From the NCBI GenBank assembly GCA_028565635.1, contig JAOXYB010031865.1, forward strand, positions 1 to 14,525: a stretch of 14,525 bases of DNA, in the 5' to 3' direction. This DNA comes from Phoronis ovalis (Eukaryota > Phoronida > Phoronidae). This document shows positions 1-9,019 of this stretch, piece by piece. The notes beneath the pieces were generated by a model, which searched no databases, was not told where the DNA came from, and saw only the letters and a program-made list of their open reading frames with translations. Made by a program: the position numbers and the translations under genes. The first letter of the stretch is position 1; each line of letters opens with the position of its first letter.

Positions 1-123
1 CACTAGAGGCTGAAGCGCATTATTATAAAGCGCTCTATTGTGAAGCGCTCTAAGTCGTAAGTCTGAATGGGCCTAATTAGTTGATGTGCAACTTGTATGC
101 ATATGCTTCGTTTGATTTTTTAG

Positions 124-256
124 AACTCCGACTGCACTATCACCATGGGACACAATAGTAGCTGCACAAGTTGCCCTTAAAATTCCATCAAGGCCAATAT
201 CATGTAAAAAAATAAAACGGAAATTTCCAGGACCAGCAGGAGCTCTCCCTGAATTA
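124..256 (+). CDS. HROB: HROB exon with FPGPAG motif
   Basis: The acceptor is a T-rich tract ending in tag at 121-123; the donor is gtaagt at 257. The first base completes a codon begun in an unseen upstream exon, so the gene continues leftwards. The reading includes SPWDTIVAAQ and RKFPGPAGALPEL. The arginine-rich lead into FPGPAG is a conserved block just upstream of the core domain in the family. It ends in phase 0. Confidence 0.85.
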
Positions 257-3200
257 GTAAGTAAACTGTTTTTTTGGCTGTTTCAGTGTTCTTTGGCTAT
301 GAGTTTCTTCTCATAATCTGATAATCAAACTAAAGAGATAGCCATATGCATGTATATGTCTGCATTATGCAGGTACTAGGTGATACCCGTAAAATACGGC
401 ATAAAGAAATTTTTAAAATCTTACTGAAGTGGAAAGGTTAGACTAATGAGATATGAGGAAAATGCAGTTTGCTTACCTTTATTTAAATATCTACCAGCAA
501 AGTTTGTTCTATTTATTCAATTAAATTTAAAAATAATAAAATAATGAGATCAAGCTCAGTGTGTACAGCAAATGTAATTTATAAAAGCCTCAAAAACTGT
601 ATTGGAACACCAACATAGAATTGAAGCAACGAAAATATAATTATTACTACATTTGAAACTGCGCCTTTTCTGGAATTAAACAAAAACGTGAGTTAATTAG
701 GGAATAATTAAAACACTGAAATGGTGAAATTGTAAGCAAATTTAGAATAAAAACAAAGTCAATCTCCAAAAAGTTGCGAAATTCACGTATACCATTGCCA
801 AAAAATAAACTAAATATGTAGACTTCAGCAATAAAAAAATAAATGTGTGTAAGACCAGCTGTGTTTTAGCTTGATCTGATGACACACTTCATACAATTAC
901 TGAACATTTTTTGTGTTCCTTTTCCCCGTACTTTTCATGCAGTGGCTACATGAAGATGAAGCTTTTTTTGAAATTAGGCTTGATTTGATACCAAATGAAG
1001 CCCACTGCAATATCTGGATGACATATTTTATGAAAAAATTATTGTATTATTTCGCAGAACTTAAAAAACTGAAAATGTAGTTAAAGAAAAATGAAAGGAA
1101 CTACAATTCTGGCAGGATTTAAACTCATGACCATCGTGCAAAGTCATAAAACAGCCCAACACTCTTATCCATTGAGCCACTGGTCACTGTGTTGTAAGCG
1201 TAAACATTTGCATCGCACTTATTACAAATGGTTACAGTGAGCACAAAATTGTGCTGGGTATAGCATGTTGCCATGGGGATCCTAATATTTGGAAATTTGA
1301 AATATATTTGCATATAATTATTTGTATGTTTATTTATTATTGAAATGTTGTGTTACAATTCAATTATTTGAAGTTCTTCGTTTGTAATATTTTAACACAG
1401 CAACGTGTTATTTAAACATCAGCTTTTCCGGTGTCAGAGTACAACCCCACATAAAAGTTTTTGTTAATTAGTTTATATTTAGATTAGAAAATAATTGTAT
1501 GTCTAGATTTGGTTAATGTCTGGACTTGATTTTTACTTTACTTATGAGATTGTGCCTATAGACAGCCTAACAATCTTTGACAGGTACTGGTGTGTTCTTA
1601 CTTGTGAATATTTTGGATATATTTTAAGAAACGAAACTATTTTCGGCCTCTCGGTTACCATTCCTTTATTAATATATCTGAGCTATTTTTGTAGGGAACA
1701 GTCAGGGAACAGTGTGTAAAGCTTGAAAGGTCAAATTCACCAGATGTTGCACCAATCATTAAGGTATTTCTAGAAGCTTTTATCATGTATATTTTATTGG
1801 TGAAAGCTCTGTATGTAAAATAAATGGTATGACCAGCTTTTAGATTCCTGTTCCAATGAGACTACTTTGGTAATTATATGAATAAAACTATAAAGCAGTT
1901 ATATATCTATGTCATTTATATTAATGATTGCACTGTATTTTGTAGGATGTTGCTTTAAGCCAGGCAGACTACTTTAATGCTGGAGCTTGGGTTGCCATGT
2001 TAGATGACCTTGACATTGATCATTCAATTTTGGACAAGTATAACATAAACAATCTATTAAAACTAGTATGTAGAAGGTTTTCAATTATTTTCCTAGAATA
2101 AGGACTTCAATATAGTTATAATAAAAATAAAAATATTTACATATTAGCACAAATATCCAAGGATTCGCTTATGTTGTGCAATTAAATATAGAATACAGTT
2201 AAATTAAAGGTCAAAGTATAAAATTAGATGCAAAACAATGAAAAGAAGATTAATATGCTTGTGTTGGAGGGAGCTTACAACAGATGTCATCTCATAGAAG
2301 GATTTTGTGGTATTCTGTAAGTAGGTGGCTGATGAAGATCTGATGTCGACAGGATCGAAAATTTATTTTTGTTTAGTATCGTTTTGAATAATATAGCCAG
2401 AACTCAGTAACTAATCGTAAAGTTGTTGTTTTTTGCATTCAGGCATGCAGAAAGCAGTTAAATGGAGGGAAGGTACCTCTGCTATGTGTACTTCTTGACA
2501 CTATCAGCATTCATGCAGCTGAAGCAACAGCAACATTTAAAGACCCAACAGGTAATATGCATTCTGTGTGTTATAAGTGCAAACATGGTACAAACCTTTT
2601 TACTGAAAGATTTTATAGTGTCATATAATTATGAGCTATTTAATACTATTTTTCAGGTTGCATAATGGGTACAATACATCGCTACTTGGTACGAGACTAT
2701 CTGCCACAGCTTCAGCCTGGTGCAGCATTACTTCTTACTCGGGTAAGATACCAGAAATCATGCATTTCAAAATTTGTTGCCATCTAAGATGTATTGAAGA
2801 GTGCTTAGTTCTCCTCTTGTACTGAAAATTATAAAATTGACAACACCAGCTAAACTTCCATATGTTTGTGAGGCATAGTAATAGACTCAGTAAGTCACAC
2901 TTAGTTAATGCTGTTTCTAAATGTATGCACATTGTATTTCAGGTTGGCGTTTTTAGCCCTACCTCCAGAACGCACTATTTAAATGTGACCCCTAATAATC
3001 TCTTGCATATCTACTCAAGCAGTGCAAATGGTACTGCAGGGTGCGTAGTCATCTCAGAAGAAAAAATACAGATAAAAGATCTAGTCAAGCAAGAAGTAAT
3101 GATATCTTGTGGGGATGAGCAGCAGTCTTCTTGTGTGACAGGGGATAAAGGACAAGTAGTGAGCCCTGTTAAGGAGAATAATGTTTCTGATACTATTAAT

Positions 3201-4103
3201 CAAATTCAAACAAATAGTGTGACGAACACCAATCTAAAAGGGCAGAACAAGGCTGTGTATGTTTTGAAGCAAACATTATCTCAAGTTAACATGAAAGAGA
3301 ATGTTACCATTAGATCTAGTTGTAGCTTAAAACAGACGAAACCTTTGGTTTATTTAAGCAAAAACAGTAACACAACTACAGATAATAAACATGATGAATG
3401 CCGGTCATCCACTGGTTTTAGTTGCTATGCTGGTAGCATGGGAAATAGCTGTGATAATTCTGTGACATCAAATGTTTCGAGAAACATTACTAAAAGCATA
3501 TGTTTAGCACCAAGGGGTAAAACAGATAAGTTTCAATTTAAGAAAGCTACTCCAGGAAAAAATCCACAATCTTTGGTACATAATGCTCAGCAAATCAATG
3601 CAAATTGTGATGTGATTAGGCAAGCAACATTTGCAGCAGAGGACAAGTGGCTGTGTGGTAAGTGATAAAATTACTCTGCAAGGTGGAGCTAAAATTGCTA
3701 ATTTGTTACGTCCATGTGGCTGAGCCCAGGTATAAAAGGGATATTGTGAATTGAGACTATCCAGATGCCAGTTATGGCTATTGTAGTTATGTAAGAAGAA
3801 CACTGGAAAAGACGTGGGTCAAGCTTAGGCTTTAAGCAAATCCTCAAATTGAATCTTCACAACTTTGCACGTTACTAAATAGTTTTGCTTCATGTCCCTG
3901 TGTATGAATTGGGGTTTCAGGTGGTTTGATGTCAAACACCCAAAGACATACATAACAAACAATACTTGTCTGTAAAAGAATTGCAAACTGCCTATTTGGC
4001 CAGTTGCATGTATTATAAACTGCAATGACAACAACACATTTACTCTGTTTTAGATGACCTTGATGACATTTTGTCTGAACTGGGAGAAGAATCATTTATG
4101 TAA
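124..4103 (+). CDS. HROB: HROB orthologue (homologous recombination OB-fold protein), 3' seven exons, 5' partial
   Basis: Join 124-256, 1695-1763, 1946-2065, 2443-2551, 2657-2742, 2943-3657, 4054-4103; about 426 residues of the C-terminal part. All introns are GT-AG and all phases agree (0,0,0,1,0,1). Recognition: the motif RKFPGPAGALPEL in the first exon, the stretch KVPLLCVLLDTI, then FKDPTG, GTIHRYLV, VGVFSPTSRTHYLNVTPNNL, and the acidic tail DDLDDILSELGEESFM before the stop. These match the conserved blocks I remember from vertebrate HROB (C17orf53/MCM8IP) in order and spacing. Known role: a nuclear OB-fold factor that recruits and stimulates the MCM8-MCM9 helicase for DNA synthesis during homologous recombination and crosslink repair. 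The OB-like core is spread over exons 2443-2551, 2657-2742 and the start of 2943-3657. The rest of the big exon is a Ser/Thr/Asn-rich, probably disordered linker. The N-terminal exons lie left of the window. Exon boundaries are inferred from splice consensus and homology, without transcript evidence. Confidence 0.9.
257..1694 (+). other. HROB intron, 1.4 kb
   Basis: Very AT-rich. Apart from the minus-strand tRNA-like remnant at 1105-1190, I see no coding exon or ordered structure here. A short open stretch after a good-looking acceptor at 941-942 lacks a credible donor. Confidence 0.7.
1105..1190 (-). repeat. tRNA-like / tRNA-derived SINE head in an HROB intron
   Basis: On the minus strand, an A-box-like TGGCTCAATGGA (complement of 1168-1179) and a B-box-like GAGTTTAAATCC (complement of 1115-1126) lie 41 bp apart, as in pol III type 2 promoters. 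Between them is a plausible anticodon-arm region. The acceptor ends do not pair convincingly and the B box departs from GGTTCGAATCC. This is therefore most likely a decayed tRNA-derived SINE, or a tRNA pseudogene, not a working tRNA. Confidence 0.6.
1695..1763 (+). CDS. HROB: HROB exon, 23 codons
   Basis: The acceptor is ctatttttgtag and the donor is gtattt at 1764; both ends are phase 0. It reads GTVREQCVKLERSNSPDVAPIIK. This segment is weakly conserved and rests mainly on splice sites and on fitting phase between two well-recognised exons, so its limits are less certain. A nearby gtcag at 1701-1705 is an alternative acceptor, but it would break the phase. Confidence 0.65.
1946..2065 (+). 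CDS. HROB: HROB exon, GAWVAM block
   Basis: The acceptor is gtattttgtag; the donor is gtatgt at 2066, phase 0 at both ends. It reads through GAWVAMLDDLDID and NINNLLKL. It aligns with the vertebrate segment that has a GPW..M start, an acidic stretch and then a helix leading into the OB-fold. An earlier GT at 2038 would also splice in phase with an alternative acceptor at 2450, but that would delete the helix conserved in the family, so the longer exon is preferred. Confidence 0.78.
2443..2551 (+). CDS. HROB: HROB exon, first part of the OB-fold core
   Basis: The acceptor is ttttttgcattcag and the donor is gtaata at 2552; it enters in phase 0 and leaves in phase 1. It reads ACRKQLNGGKVPLLCVLLDT, then continues to ATFKDPTG, whose last Gly is completed by the next exon. 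The KVP..., alternating hydrophobic strand and FKDPTG turn are the strongest family signatures of the first strands of the OB-like domain. Confidence 0.88.
2657..2742 (+). CDS. HROB: HROB exon, central OB-fold strands
   Basis: The acceptor is atttttcag; the donor is gtaaga at 2743. It reads GCIMGTIHRYLVRDYLPQL, then QPGAALLLTR. The G.IHR...L and L.PG..LLL pattern matches the conserved middle of the HROB OB domain. It leaves in phase 0. Confidence 0.9.
2943..3657 (+). CDS. HROB: HROB large exon: end of the OB-fold plus Ser/Thr/Asn-rich linker
   Basis: The acceptor is gtatttcag and the donor is gtaagt at 3658, phase 0 in and phase 1 out, open across 715 bp. It begins VGVFSPTSRTHYLNVTPNNL, the most conserved block of the family. 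After about 30 residues it turns into roughly 200 residues of low-conservation Ser/Thr/Asn/Lys-rich sequence, likely disordered. The linker seems longer than the roughly 60-90 residues I remember in vertebrates, which would be a lineage difference and not a defect, since the frame is intact. Confidence 0.88.
3730..3840 (+). repeat. Dispersed repeat copy 1, in the last HROB intron
   Basis: It contains tgccagttatggctattgtagt at 3766-3787 (22 bp; first bases tgccagttat) and ttaggctttaa at 3825-3835. Both recur in the same order at 12376-12397 and 12407-12417 inside a TRABD intron. Both copies are also preceded by gaattgaga. The copies are on the same strand but differ in internal spacing, so this is a diverged interspersed repeat. 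Edges are approximate. Confidence 0.6.
4054..4103 (+). CDS. HROB: HROB terminal exon, acidic C-terminal tail
   Basis: The acceptor is ctctgttttag; the exon completes a split codon and reads DDLDDILSELGEESFM then taa at 4101-4103. Vertebrate HROB also ends in a DDLD..LSEL..DF-like acidic tail, so this short exon is recognised by sequence as well as by phase. Confidence 0.88.
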
Positions 4104-4255
4104 CATGTCCAAATAGATGTGGAGTCAATTTATTACTTCAGTAATATTTCATAACATTTGTAAAAGCTACACATGGTGCTAGCTGTAATTATTTTTACTG
4201 TATATGCAAAGAAACATACATACTCATAGTAATAAAATAGAGGTATTGGAATCTA
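4104..4255 (+). promoter_or_regulatory. HROB 3' UTR with poly(A) signal aataaa at 4231-4236
   Basis: A canonical aataaa lies 128 bp after the HROB stop. It is the first one in the 3' flank, so cleavage some 10-30 bp later is expected. The right limit given here is an estimate. Confidence 0.6.
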
Positions 4256-4423
4256 AATGACTGTATTAAATATCTTAAAGAATTTTATATTTTATTATGG
4301 CATCCAACAAACAAATTGTAAGATATATTTTTGCATCGGTTCTTTTCAATCATCAGTCACTCACACAGACCAGTTACAACAATCCTTTGCACGCTTCCTG
4401 TTTACAATATACAAAGACAATAT

Positions 4424-4500
4424 GAGAAATAGCTCAGTTTGGAGAGCCGGAGAAATAGCTCAGTTGGGAGAGCCTTGGACTGAAGATCCAAAGGTCCCCG
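4424..4500 (+). pseudogene. Truncated tRNA-Phe(GAA)-like sequence with duplicated 5' part
   Basis: The D arm and A box are tagctcagttgg at 4456-4467. The anticodon stem is perfect, ttgga 4475-4479 with tccaa 4487-4491, around the loop ctgaaga with anticodon GAA at 4482-4484. The variable region aggtc and the start of the T stem follow, then the sequence breaks into a run of nine T at 4502-4510, so the T arm, B box and 3' acceptor strand are missing. A second copy of the head, agaaatagctcagttt then ggagagcc, sits directly upstream at 4425-4448. It cannot fold into a full tRNA; it is a pseudogene or tRNA-derived SINE fragment. Confidence 0.75.
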
Positions 4501-4628
4501 ATTTTTTTTTCTTTTCAGATTCCTTTATCAACATTACTTTTTATTCTTTATATTTTTTAATTCCATAATGGCTACTATGTCAAAAACTTTGTCAGAAGAC
4601 ATGTACTTATGTGTTGTCTCGCGACATT

Positions 4629-4685
4629 ACACAATCTAGTTCAGAAATAGAATCCACTACACAATCTGGTTAAGAAATAGAATCC
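4629..4685 (+). repeat. Tandem duplication, two copies, period 30 bp
   Basis: A 27-bp unit beginning acacaatct and ending agaaatagaatcc occurs at 4629-4655 and again at 4659-4685, with two mismatches. No coding role is visible. Confidence 0.8.
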
Positions 4686-5267
4686 GCCTTTAAATATGCA
4701 ACTCTCCCCCACCCAAGGCTATTTTCAACTGGAAAAGACTGAATTAATTCATGAAAAGTTAATATTAAGCACTGTATTTAAAGTTCAGAGGGCACCACGT
4801 CACTTGCAATTTGACCTGTCTGTCTATTACTGTCATTGGATAGCCCATTTTTATAAATAAAAATTCACGAAACCGGGATTAGTAGAAATAATAAAGGACC
4901 TGGTATAATTTAGTTAAGGACAAAATGTAAGAGCAAAACTTTTATTTATTTTTTCAAAATTATGTTTTATATTTAAATTGTTCAAGCCTTTTTTATGCAA
5001 AACTCTGTTAAAGTAGTGACTCTTGGTAGCACATGTTGAATTGGCCTATTCCAAGGACCAGACTTTGTCTTGTAATCCATATTAAATATTGTCATTATTA
5101 TTAATGGAGAGCTTTAAGATTCTTAGATACGAGTAACTACCACAGCTGTGAAAAGATAAAACTAAAAACAGTAGTCCATATTTATACAGACATCAAATGA
5201 TTGTCTTTTACTTTAGACTCAAAAGCTAATGATGGACAACACACTTCGCTCGTATCCATGAAAGTTA
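4686..5267. other. Intergenic AT-rich stretch
   Basis: I see no gene, RNA gene or ordered repeat on either strand. Confidence 0.5.
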
Positions 5268-5655
5268 GCCCTGGGGAGATACTTGACAAAAAACTTGGTA
5301 GGGTATGAGGCCCCAAGTAAAGCACCCTTAACCAATGGTAAACATTGCTTTCCAAAAATATATCCTATGGTAAAAAATTCTTGAAAAGTACACTCCATGG
5401 TAAAATATGCGTAACTGTTTGTGTGGTGAGGTTGTAATCAACTATATCTTCCAACAGATTTTTTTAAAGAAATACACCTTTGGTAATTAATTATTTATTG
5501 AAAAATATACCCCATGGTAAAAAAGATATTTGCAAGAAATACCCTCCTGGTAAAATTTGTCAAGTAAATTGAAAAAGATATACCTTGGTAAAAACCAAGG
5601 GCCCATCCCATGGGGTGGCACATATATTTTGAATGAGAGTACCCCGGGGATTTTA
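5268..5655. repeat. Interspersed repeat, copy A (aaaatataccc..tggtaa family)
   Basis: The left end is ccctggggagatacttga at 5269, followed by cttggtagggtatg. The right end is ggggtggcacatatat, then gagtaccccgggg ending near 5649. Between them at least six decayed units of the type aaaatataccccatggtaa recur about every 30-60 bp (for example near 5330, 5360, 5392, 5507, 5545 and 5580). The ends share a CCC.GGGG plus tact core in opposite orientation, suggesting short inverted termini. No ORF of note is present, so it is a non-autonomous element, probably a decayed DNA transposon. Confidence 0.6.
5583..5600. repeat. Perfect short hairpin in repeat copy A
   Basis: ccttggt (5583-5589) and accaagg (5594-5600) form a 7-bp perfect inverted repeat with a four-A loop. 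Confidence 0.7.
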
Positions 5656-5919
5656 GCTCTATTTTTGAAATCAGCATTACAACTACCAAATTGTAAACTA
5701 TTGAGTTATAGTTATATAGTAAATAATGCTTGCAACGACTGATATTTATAGTCCCGGGAAGTGTGTGCAGCCCAGTTGAAAATTTTGGATTTGGATGTCA
5801 AAAATTGAAGTGCTGTACAGTATATTTAGAAATTATATAAGATGGTTACTCACGATACACCCATCTCCAAAACTAAATACCCCACTCGTGTTTTTTTTAC
5901 TACGGGGATGTGTTGCCGG

Positions 5920-6150
5920 CCAACCCAATCCAAAATTTTAGCATGTGGTACGTAGCAAACCCAATCCAATTGTTTTGAAATATAATAGGTTCAATCCAAA
6001 ATTTTTAAATAATTGAGTAGCAATCCATTTTTATGCAAACTGAAATTCAAAATCTATTTATGGAAACAAACCGAAAATTAATCCAAATTATTTGCTGTAA
6101 GCATGAGTAGCAATCCAAAAAAATACAGTAAGAAGTATACAATCCATTCT
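5920..6150. repeat. Degenerate AATCCA repeat block
   Basis: AATCCA occurs seven times on the plus strand (5927, 5963, 5993, 6022, 6080, 6112, 6141), mostly followed by A/T runs such as aaaatttt. The 14-mer tgagtagcaatcca is repeated at 6014 and 6104. Spacing is irregular, so this is a decayed interspersed repeat and not a clean satellite. A GC-rich edge, cggggatgtgttgccggcc, lies at its left. Confidence 0.6.
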
Positions 6151-6223
6151 AAATCACATTAGAAAAAGTTTGTCACATTATCACTATCAAATTTTACATG
6201 TCTGCTAATCCTTTCAGTTTGGG

Positions 6224-6256
6224 CTGGGACTATTATCTTAGTTATATTAGTCCCAG
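6224..6256. repeat. 9-bp perfect inverted repeat
   Basis: ctgggacta (6224-6232) pairs with tagtcccag (6248-6256) across a 15-base loop. It may mark the end of the AATCCA element. Confidence 0.65.
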
Positions 6257-6970
6257 GTTTGGGCAGCAACTTTTAAGTTTTAACAGTTTACACACTAGGT
6301 GTCGTTTACTAAAATAGCAGAACTATTACCTCGCCACACAAACACTGGGGGAAAAAATGAACATATGTTTTAAGGCGAGTTCATTATTAGCGATTTAACT
6401 TAGGTAAGTATTAGCCCTATGTCTTGTGTATTTTAGTACTGAAAAACAGTGTAAAGATAGTACGATGTTGTTATATCCCGTTCAATTTCAATATAGTTTG
6501 CTCGAGGATATTTTTTTCAAGAATCGCTTAATAATAATATTATCTTTGTCTTTTGCATAATTATGGTGATATGATTATGAATGATATAAACTTGTAATAC
6601 AACAATGCAAAGAAGACAGAAACAAATGCTTCTGTTATACGTAAAGTTTATATTTTCCACTATTTACACCATACTAAAGCTATGCTGGCTGCGAAAAATG
6701 TAAAAACGTTGAACAGATTAGAACTACCACCTTGCACTTGAATAATGACAATAATGTAAGCACCTTTTATTACACGTCATACTTAAAATAGCTAAAGCTC
6801 ATTTGCTTCTTTAGCATTAGGACTGATATTGCATGCATAACTACACAAAGACGCCAAATCCCATACGCACTTTGCTTGACACAACACATTAACAAAAACA
6901 TAAATGACAAAGTAATTGTTTATTTTAACCAATTGTACCAATTAAATATTTGCATCAAAAACGTAAGGTT
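6257..6970. other. Intergenic AT-rich stretch
   Basis: I see no gene or RNA gene. The 16 bp at 6328-6343 are the near-exact reverse complement of 5417-5432 (one mismatch), which could bracket the repeat block between them, but the match is short. Confidence 0.45.
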
Positions 6971-6974
6971 TCAA

Positions 6975-7500
6975 AAAAACATACCCTTGGTAAGCGCCTT
7001 TTTAGCTGGAAATGTGTCAAAAACAAAATTGTGCGAATGTTTTGGAAACAATTACACCCTGTGAGCAAATCTGATTTTTGGCAACCCATACTTTCAGTAA
7101 AAGACAATTTATTATTAGACTGCATATAGTAATTATAGTCGACATCCTGTTACCATATGCGCTGTGCCCAGGGGGATACTTGATTAAAATGTTGGTAGGA
7201 GTGTGTGGAGCGTAAAAAACCTGACCCTTTAGTAAATAAAGTTCACCAAAAATATACCCAAGCTGTCGTAAATGAAACAACGATGAAATGTACATCCTTA
7301 GTTGTAAATAACTCCTGAAATAGATGCATTGTGTAAAATTCAATTGTAAATTATATACCCTGTTGTAAATAAATATGTGAAAATTTACTGTACTTTAATT
7401 TTCATATGTATATTTTCCAAGAAATGCATCTTCACTGTGGTAACGAAATTTTTTTTGAAAATATACCCTGTTGTAAATTTATATCCAACAGGAAAAGTAT
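6975..7500. repeat. Interspersed repeat, copy B (aaaatataccc..tggtaa family)
   Basis: A head like that of copy A, cccagggggatacttgatta at 7167, is followed by ttggtagg at 7192. Decayed units follow at about 7215, 7250, 7288, 7352 (tataccctgttgtaa) and 7460 (atataccctgttgtaa). Isolated units also lie left of the head near 6980 and 7050, which suggests that two insertions adjoin or that one has been rearranged. Confidence 0.55.
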
Positions 7501-8235
7501 GCCATATACCTTTTACAGTACTTTTTTCAACTTTATCAAAGCAAAAAGTAGCTTATAAATCTATATGTTTAATTATTGTCTGTTTTTAACATTTGTTCGT
7601 GATCTTCTATATATTCAGATATAATTATTCAATTCGAAAAATTCATAAAGAGATCTTACTTGTTAAAAAATAGTATTTACATCAACTTGTGATTAAATGT
7701 AAGGGTATGTATTATAATTAAATTATGTTGCAGTGAACCTAAAGGACAAGAAAACTATATTTTAAGTAAAATTTGAGTAATCAACATATTGATTTATAAA
7801 ACACTGAAATAAAGCGGCTGCATTTTACCACTTTCAAAAGTACTTTTAAGGGTAAAACTTACTTCAGTCTATAGATTCTCTAATTCTTCAAGAAAACAAA
7901 TCGTATTCTGCTGTGAGGGCTTGCAGATGATAATTTTACTGTTTCTTTAACTTGCAAGTTACAAAGAGATGTTACCTGTATAGTTCTATCAGCCATATAT
8001 TTGAAATTTGGCTTCAAATGACACCTGGCTCTTTTCAATAATTTGATTGGTGAATTGTTATAATAACAGTTTTCAGGACAGTTGATGGAAGTTATAATTT
8101 AACAGTTGGAAACAGTTTAAAATCTTACTGTTAAGAAACTGCTAAACAGGCAGTGAACTGGTCAAAAACTGTTACAAAACTACTATTAAACTGGTATAGT
8201 AATAGCAGTTCTTTTTGGTAAGGGCTATGATAAAT
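7501..8235. other. Intergenic AT-rich stretch
   Basis: No gene is seen. It separates two blocks of the same repeat family and may be later-inserted or strongly decayed repeat sequence. Confidence 0.4.
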
Positions 8236-8735
8236 AAGGCTTTGAGAAGCATGAAAATCACCCTGTGGTAAACTGAAAAAAGGAGGCCTATTGGGTGGCA
8301 CATATATATCGGCGGGGGGGGGGCACTTGGCCTGTTTATGGTACAAGGGTGAGGCCCAGACCTCGAAACCCTATACCTATATATATTGCAAGCCAGCTAT
8401 GGCAAAAACCATACTCCGTTGTCCAAAAAGATGGCTAAAAACATACCCCTATATCAGAAAAGATGGCTAAAAACATACCCCTTTAGTAACACCCATGGCA
8501 AAAAGCATACCCCTTTATAAGTAAACATGGCAAAAATATACCCTTTAAATAATTTTAAACCCTGTTGTAAGCAGATTAGATTTTCAGGACCCATTGTTAG
8601 AGTGAGCTAAAAATATACCCTGTTGCGAGCATCCAGGGCTGATATATGTACCCCATTGCAAGCAGGGACCCTGGAAATTCATATACCGGCAGCACATATG
8701 TGTAACCACATTGGATAGCAGGTGCCCCCGGGCAC
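8236..8735. repeat. Interspersed repeat, copies C (aaaatataccc..tggtaa family)
   Basis: The tail tgggtggcacatatatat at 8292 matches the tail of copy A and is followed by a run of ten G (8314-8323). Further units run from about 8355 to 8660 and end in a second, diverged tail, ccggcagcacatatgtg then ggtgcccccggg at 8686-8732. Two tails imply two adjacent copies. The array between them is very regular (see 8399-8558). Confidence 0.6.
8399..8558. repeat. 32-bp minisatellite, five units
   Basis: Units start at 8399, 8431, 8463, 8495 and 8527, each beginning atggc(t/a)aaaa and then catacccct or a close variant. The spacing is exactly 32 bp throughout, and the second half of each unit is more variable. 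Because 32 is not a multiple of three, the array is not a coding repeat. The unit is the most regular form of the sequence seen in the other copies. Confidence 0.85.
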
Positions 8736-8784
8736 TGTGCAGCACAATTTTGCAGGTGTGCTCAGCGTATGGTTGTGCTGGGTA

Positions 8785-8847
8785 TATAGTCAATCTGTGC
8801 AGTGCCTCCTTGGTTTATAGTGTAATCCTGTGCAGTGCCACCCTGCC
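8785..8847. repeat. Tandem duplication, two copies of about 31 bp
   Basis: tatagtcaat then ctgtgcagtgcc (8785-8815) is repeated as tatagtgtaat then cctgtgcagtgcc (8816-8847). Confidence 0.7.
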
Positions 8848-9019
8848 TCAAATAGTAGCGCCGTCATGACTAAGTAAGTAAGTCATTCTACATAGCATCA
8901 CTATGCTATTAAAGTAACAAAGTTTGACACTGCTGAATAACTTCATAAATATACTGGTGATGCCATCTGGCAATGTGATATCACGAAACAGCTGTAACAT
9001 GTCGATTTGTACAGTGCCA

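Noticed and set aside
12-51. Repeated aagcgct words at the left edge as a regulatory array
   Set aside because: Only three short, imperfect copies in an intron; too little to support a function.
943-1079. Open stretch after an acceptor-like tttcatgcag (reads WLHEDEAFFEIRLDL...), as an extra HROB exon
   Set aside because: No good donor before its stop, no resemblance to the family at this place, and the flanking exons already join in phase without it.
3729-3739. TATA box (ggtataaaagg) as a promoter
   Set aside because: It lies inside the last HROB intron, with no gene starting downstream; probably part of the dispersed repeat or chance.
3504-3803. 99-residue minus-strand ORF
   Set aside because: Antisense shadow of the HROB large exon and intronic repeat, with no protein-like conservation.
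4257-4568. 103-residue plus-strand ORF after the HROB poly(A) signal
   Set aside because: It runs through the tRNA-Phe-like fragment and the T run; low-complexity and not protein-like.
7017-7343. 108-residue minus-strand ORF as a gene
   Set aside because: It overlaps the repeat copy B array, has no recognisable domain and no splice or start context.
8399-8558. CRISPR array, because of the 32-bp regular units
   Set aside because: The constant part and the variable part are contiguous within each 32-bp unit with no spacer-length separation, the setting is eukaryotic, and the same unit is dispersed around it.
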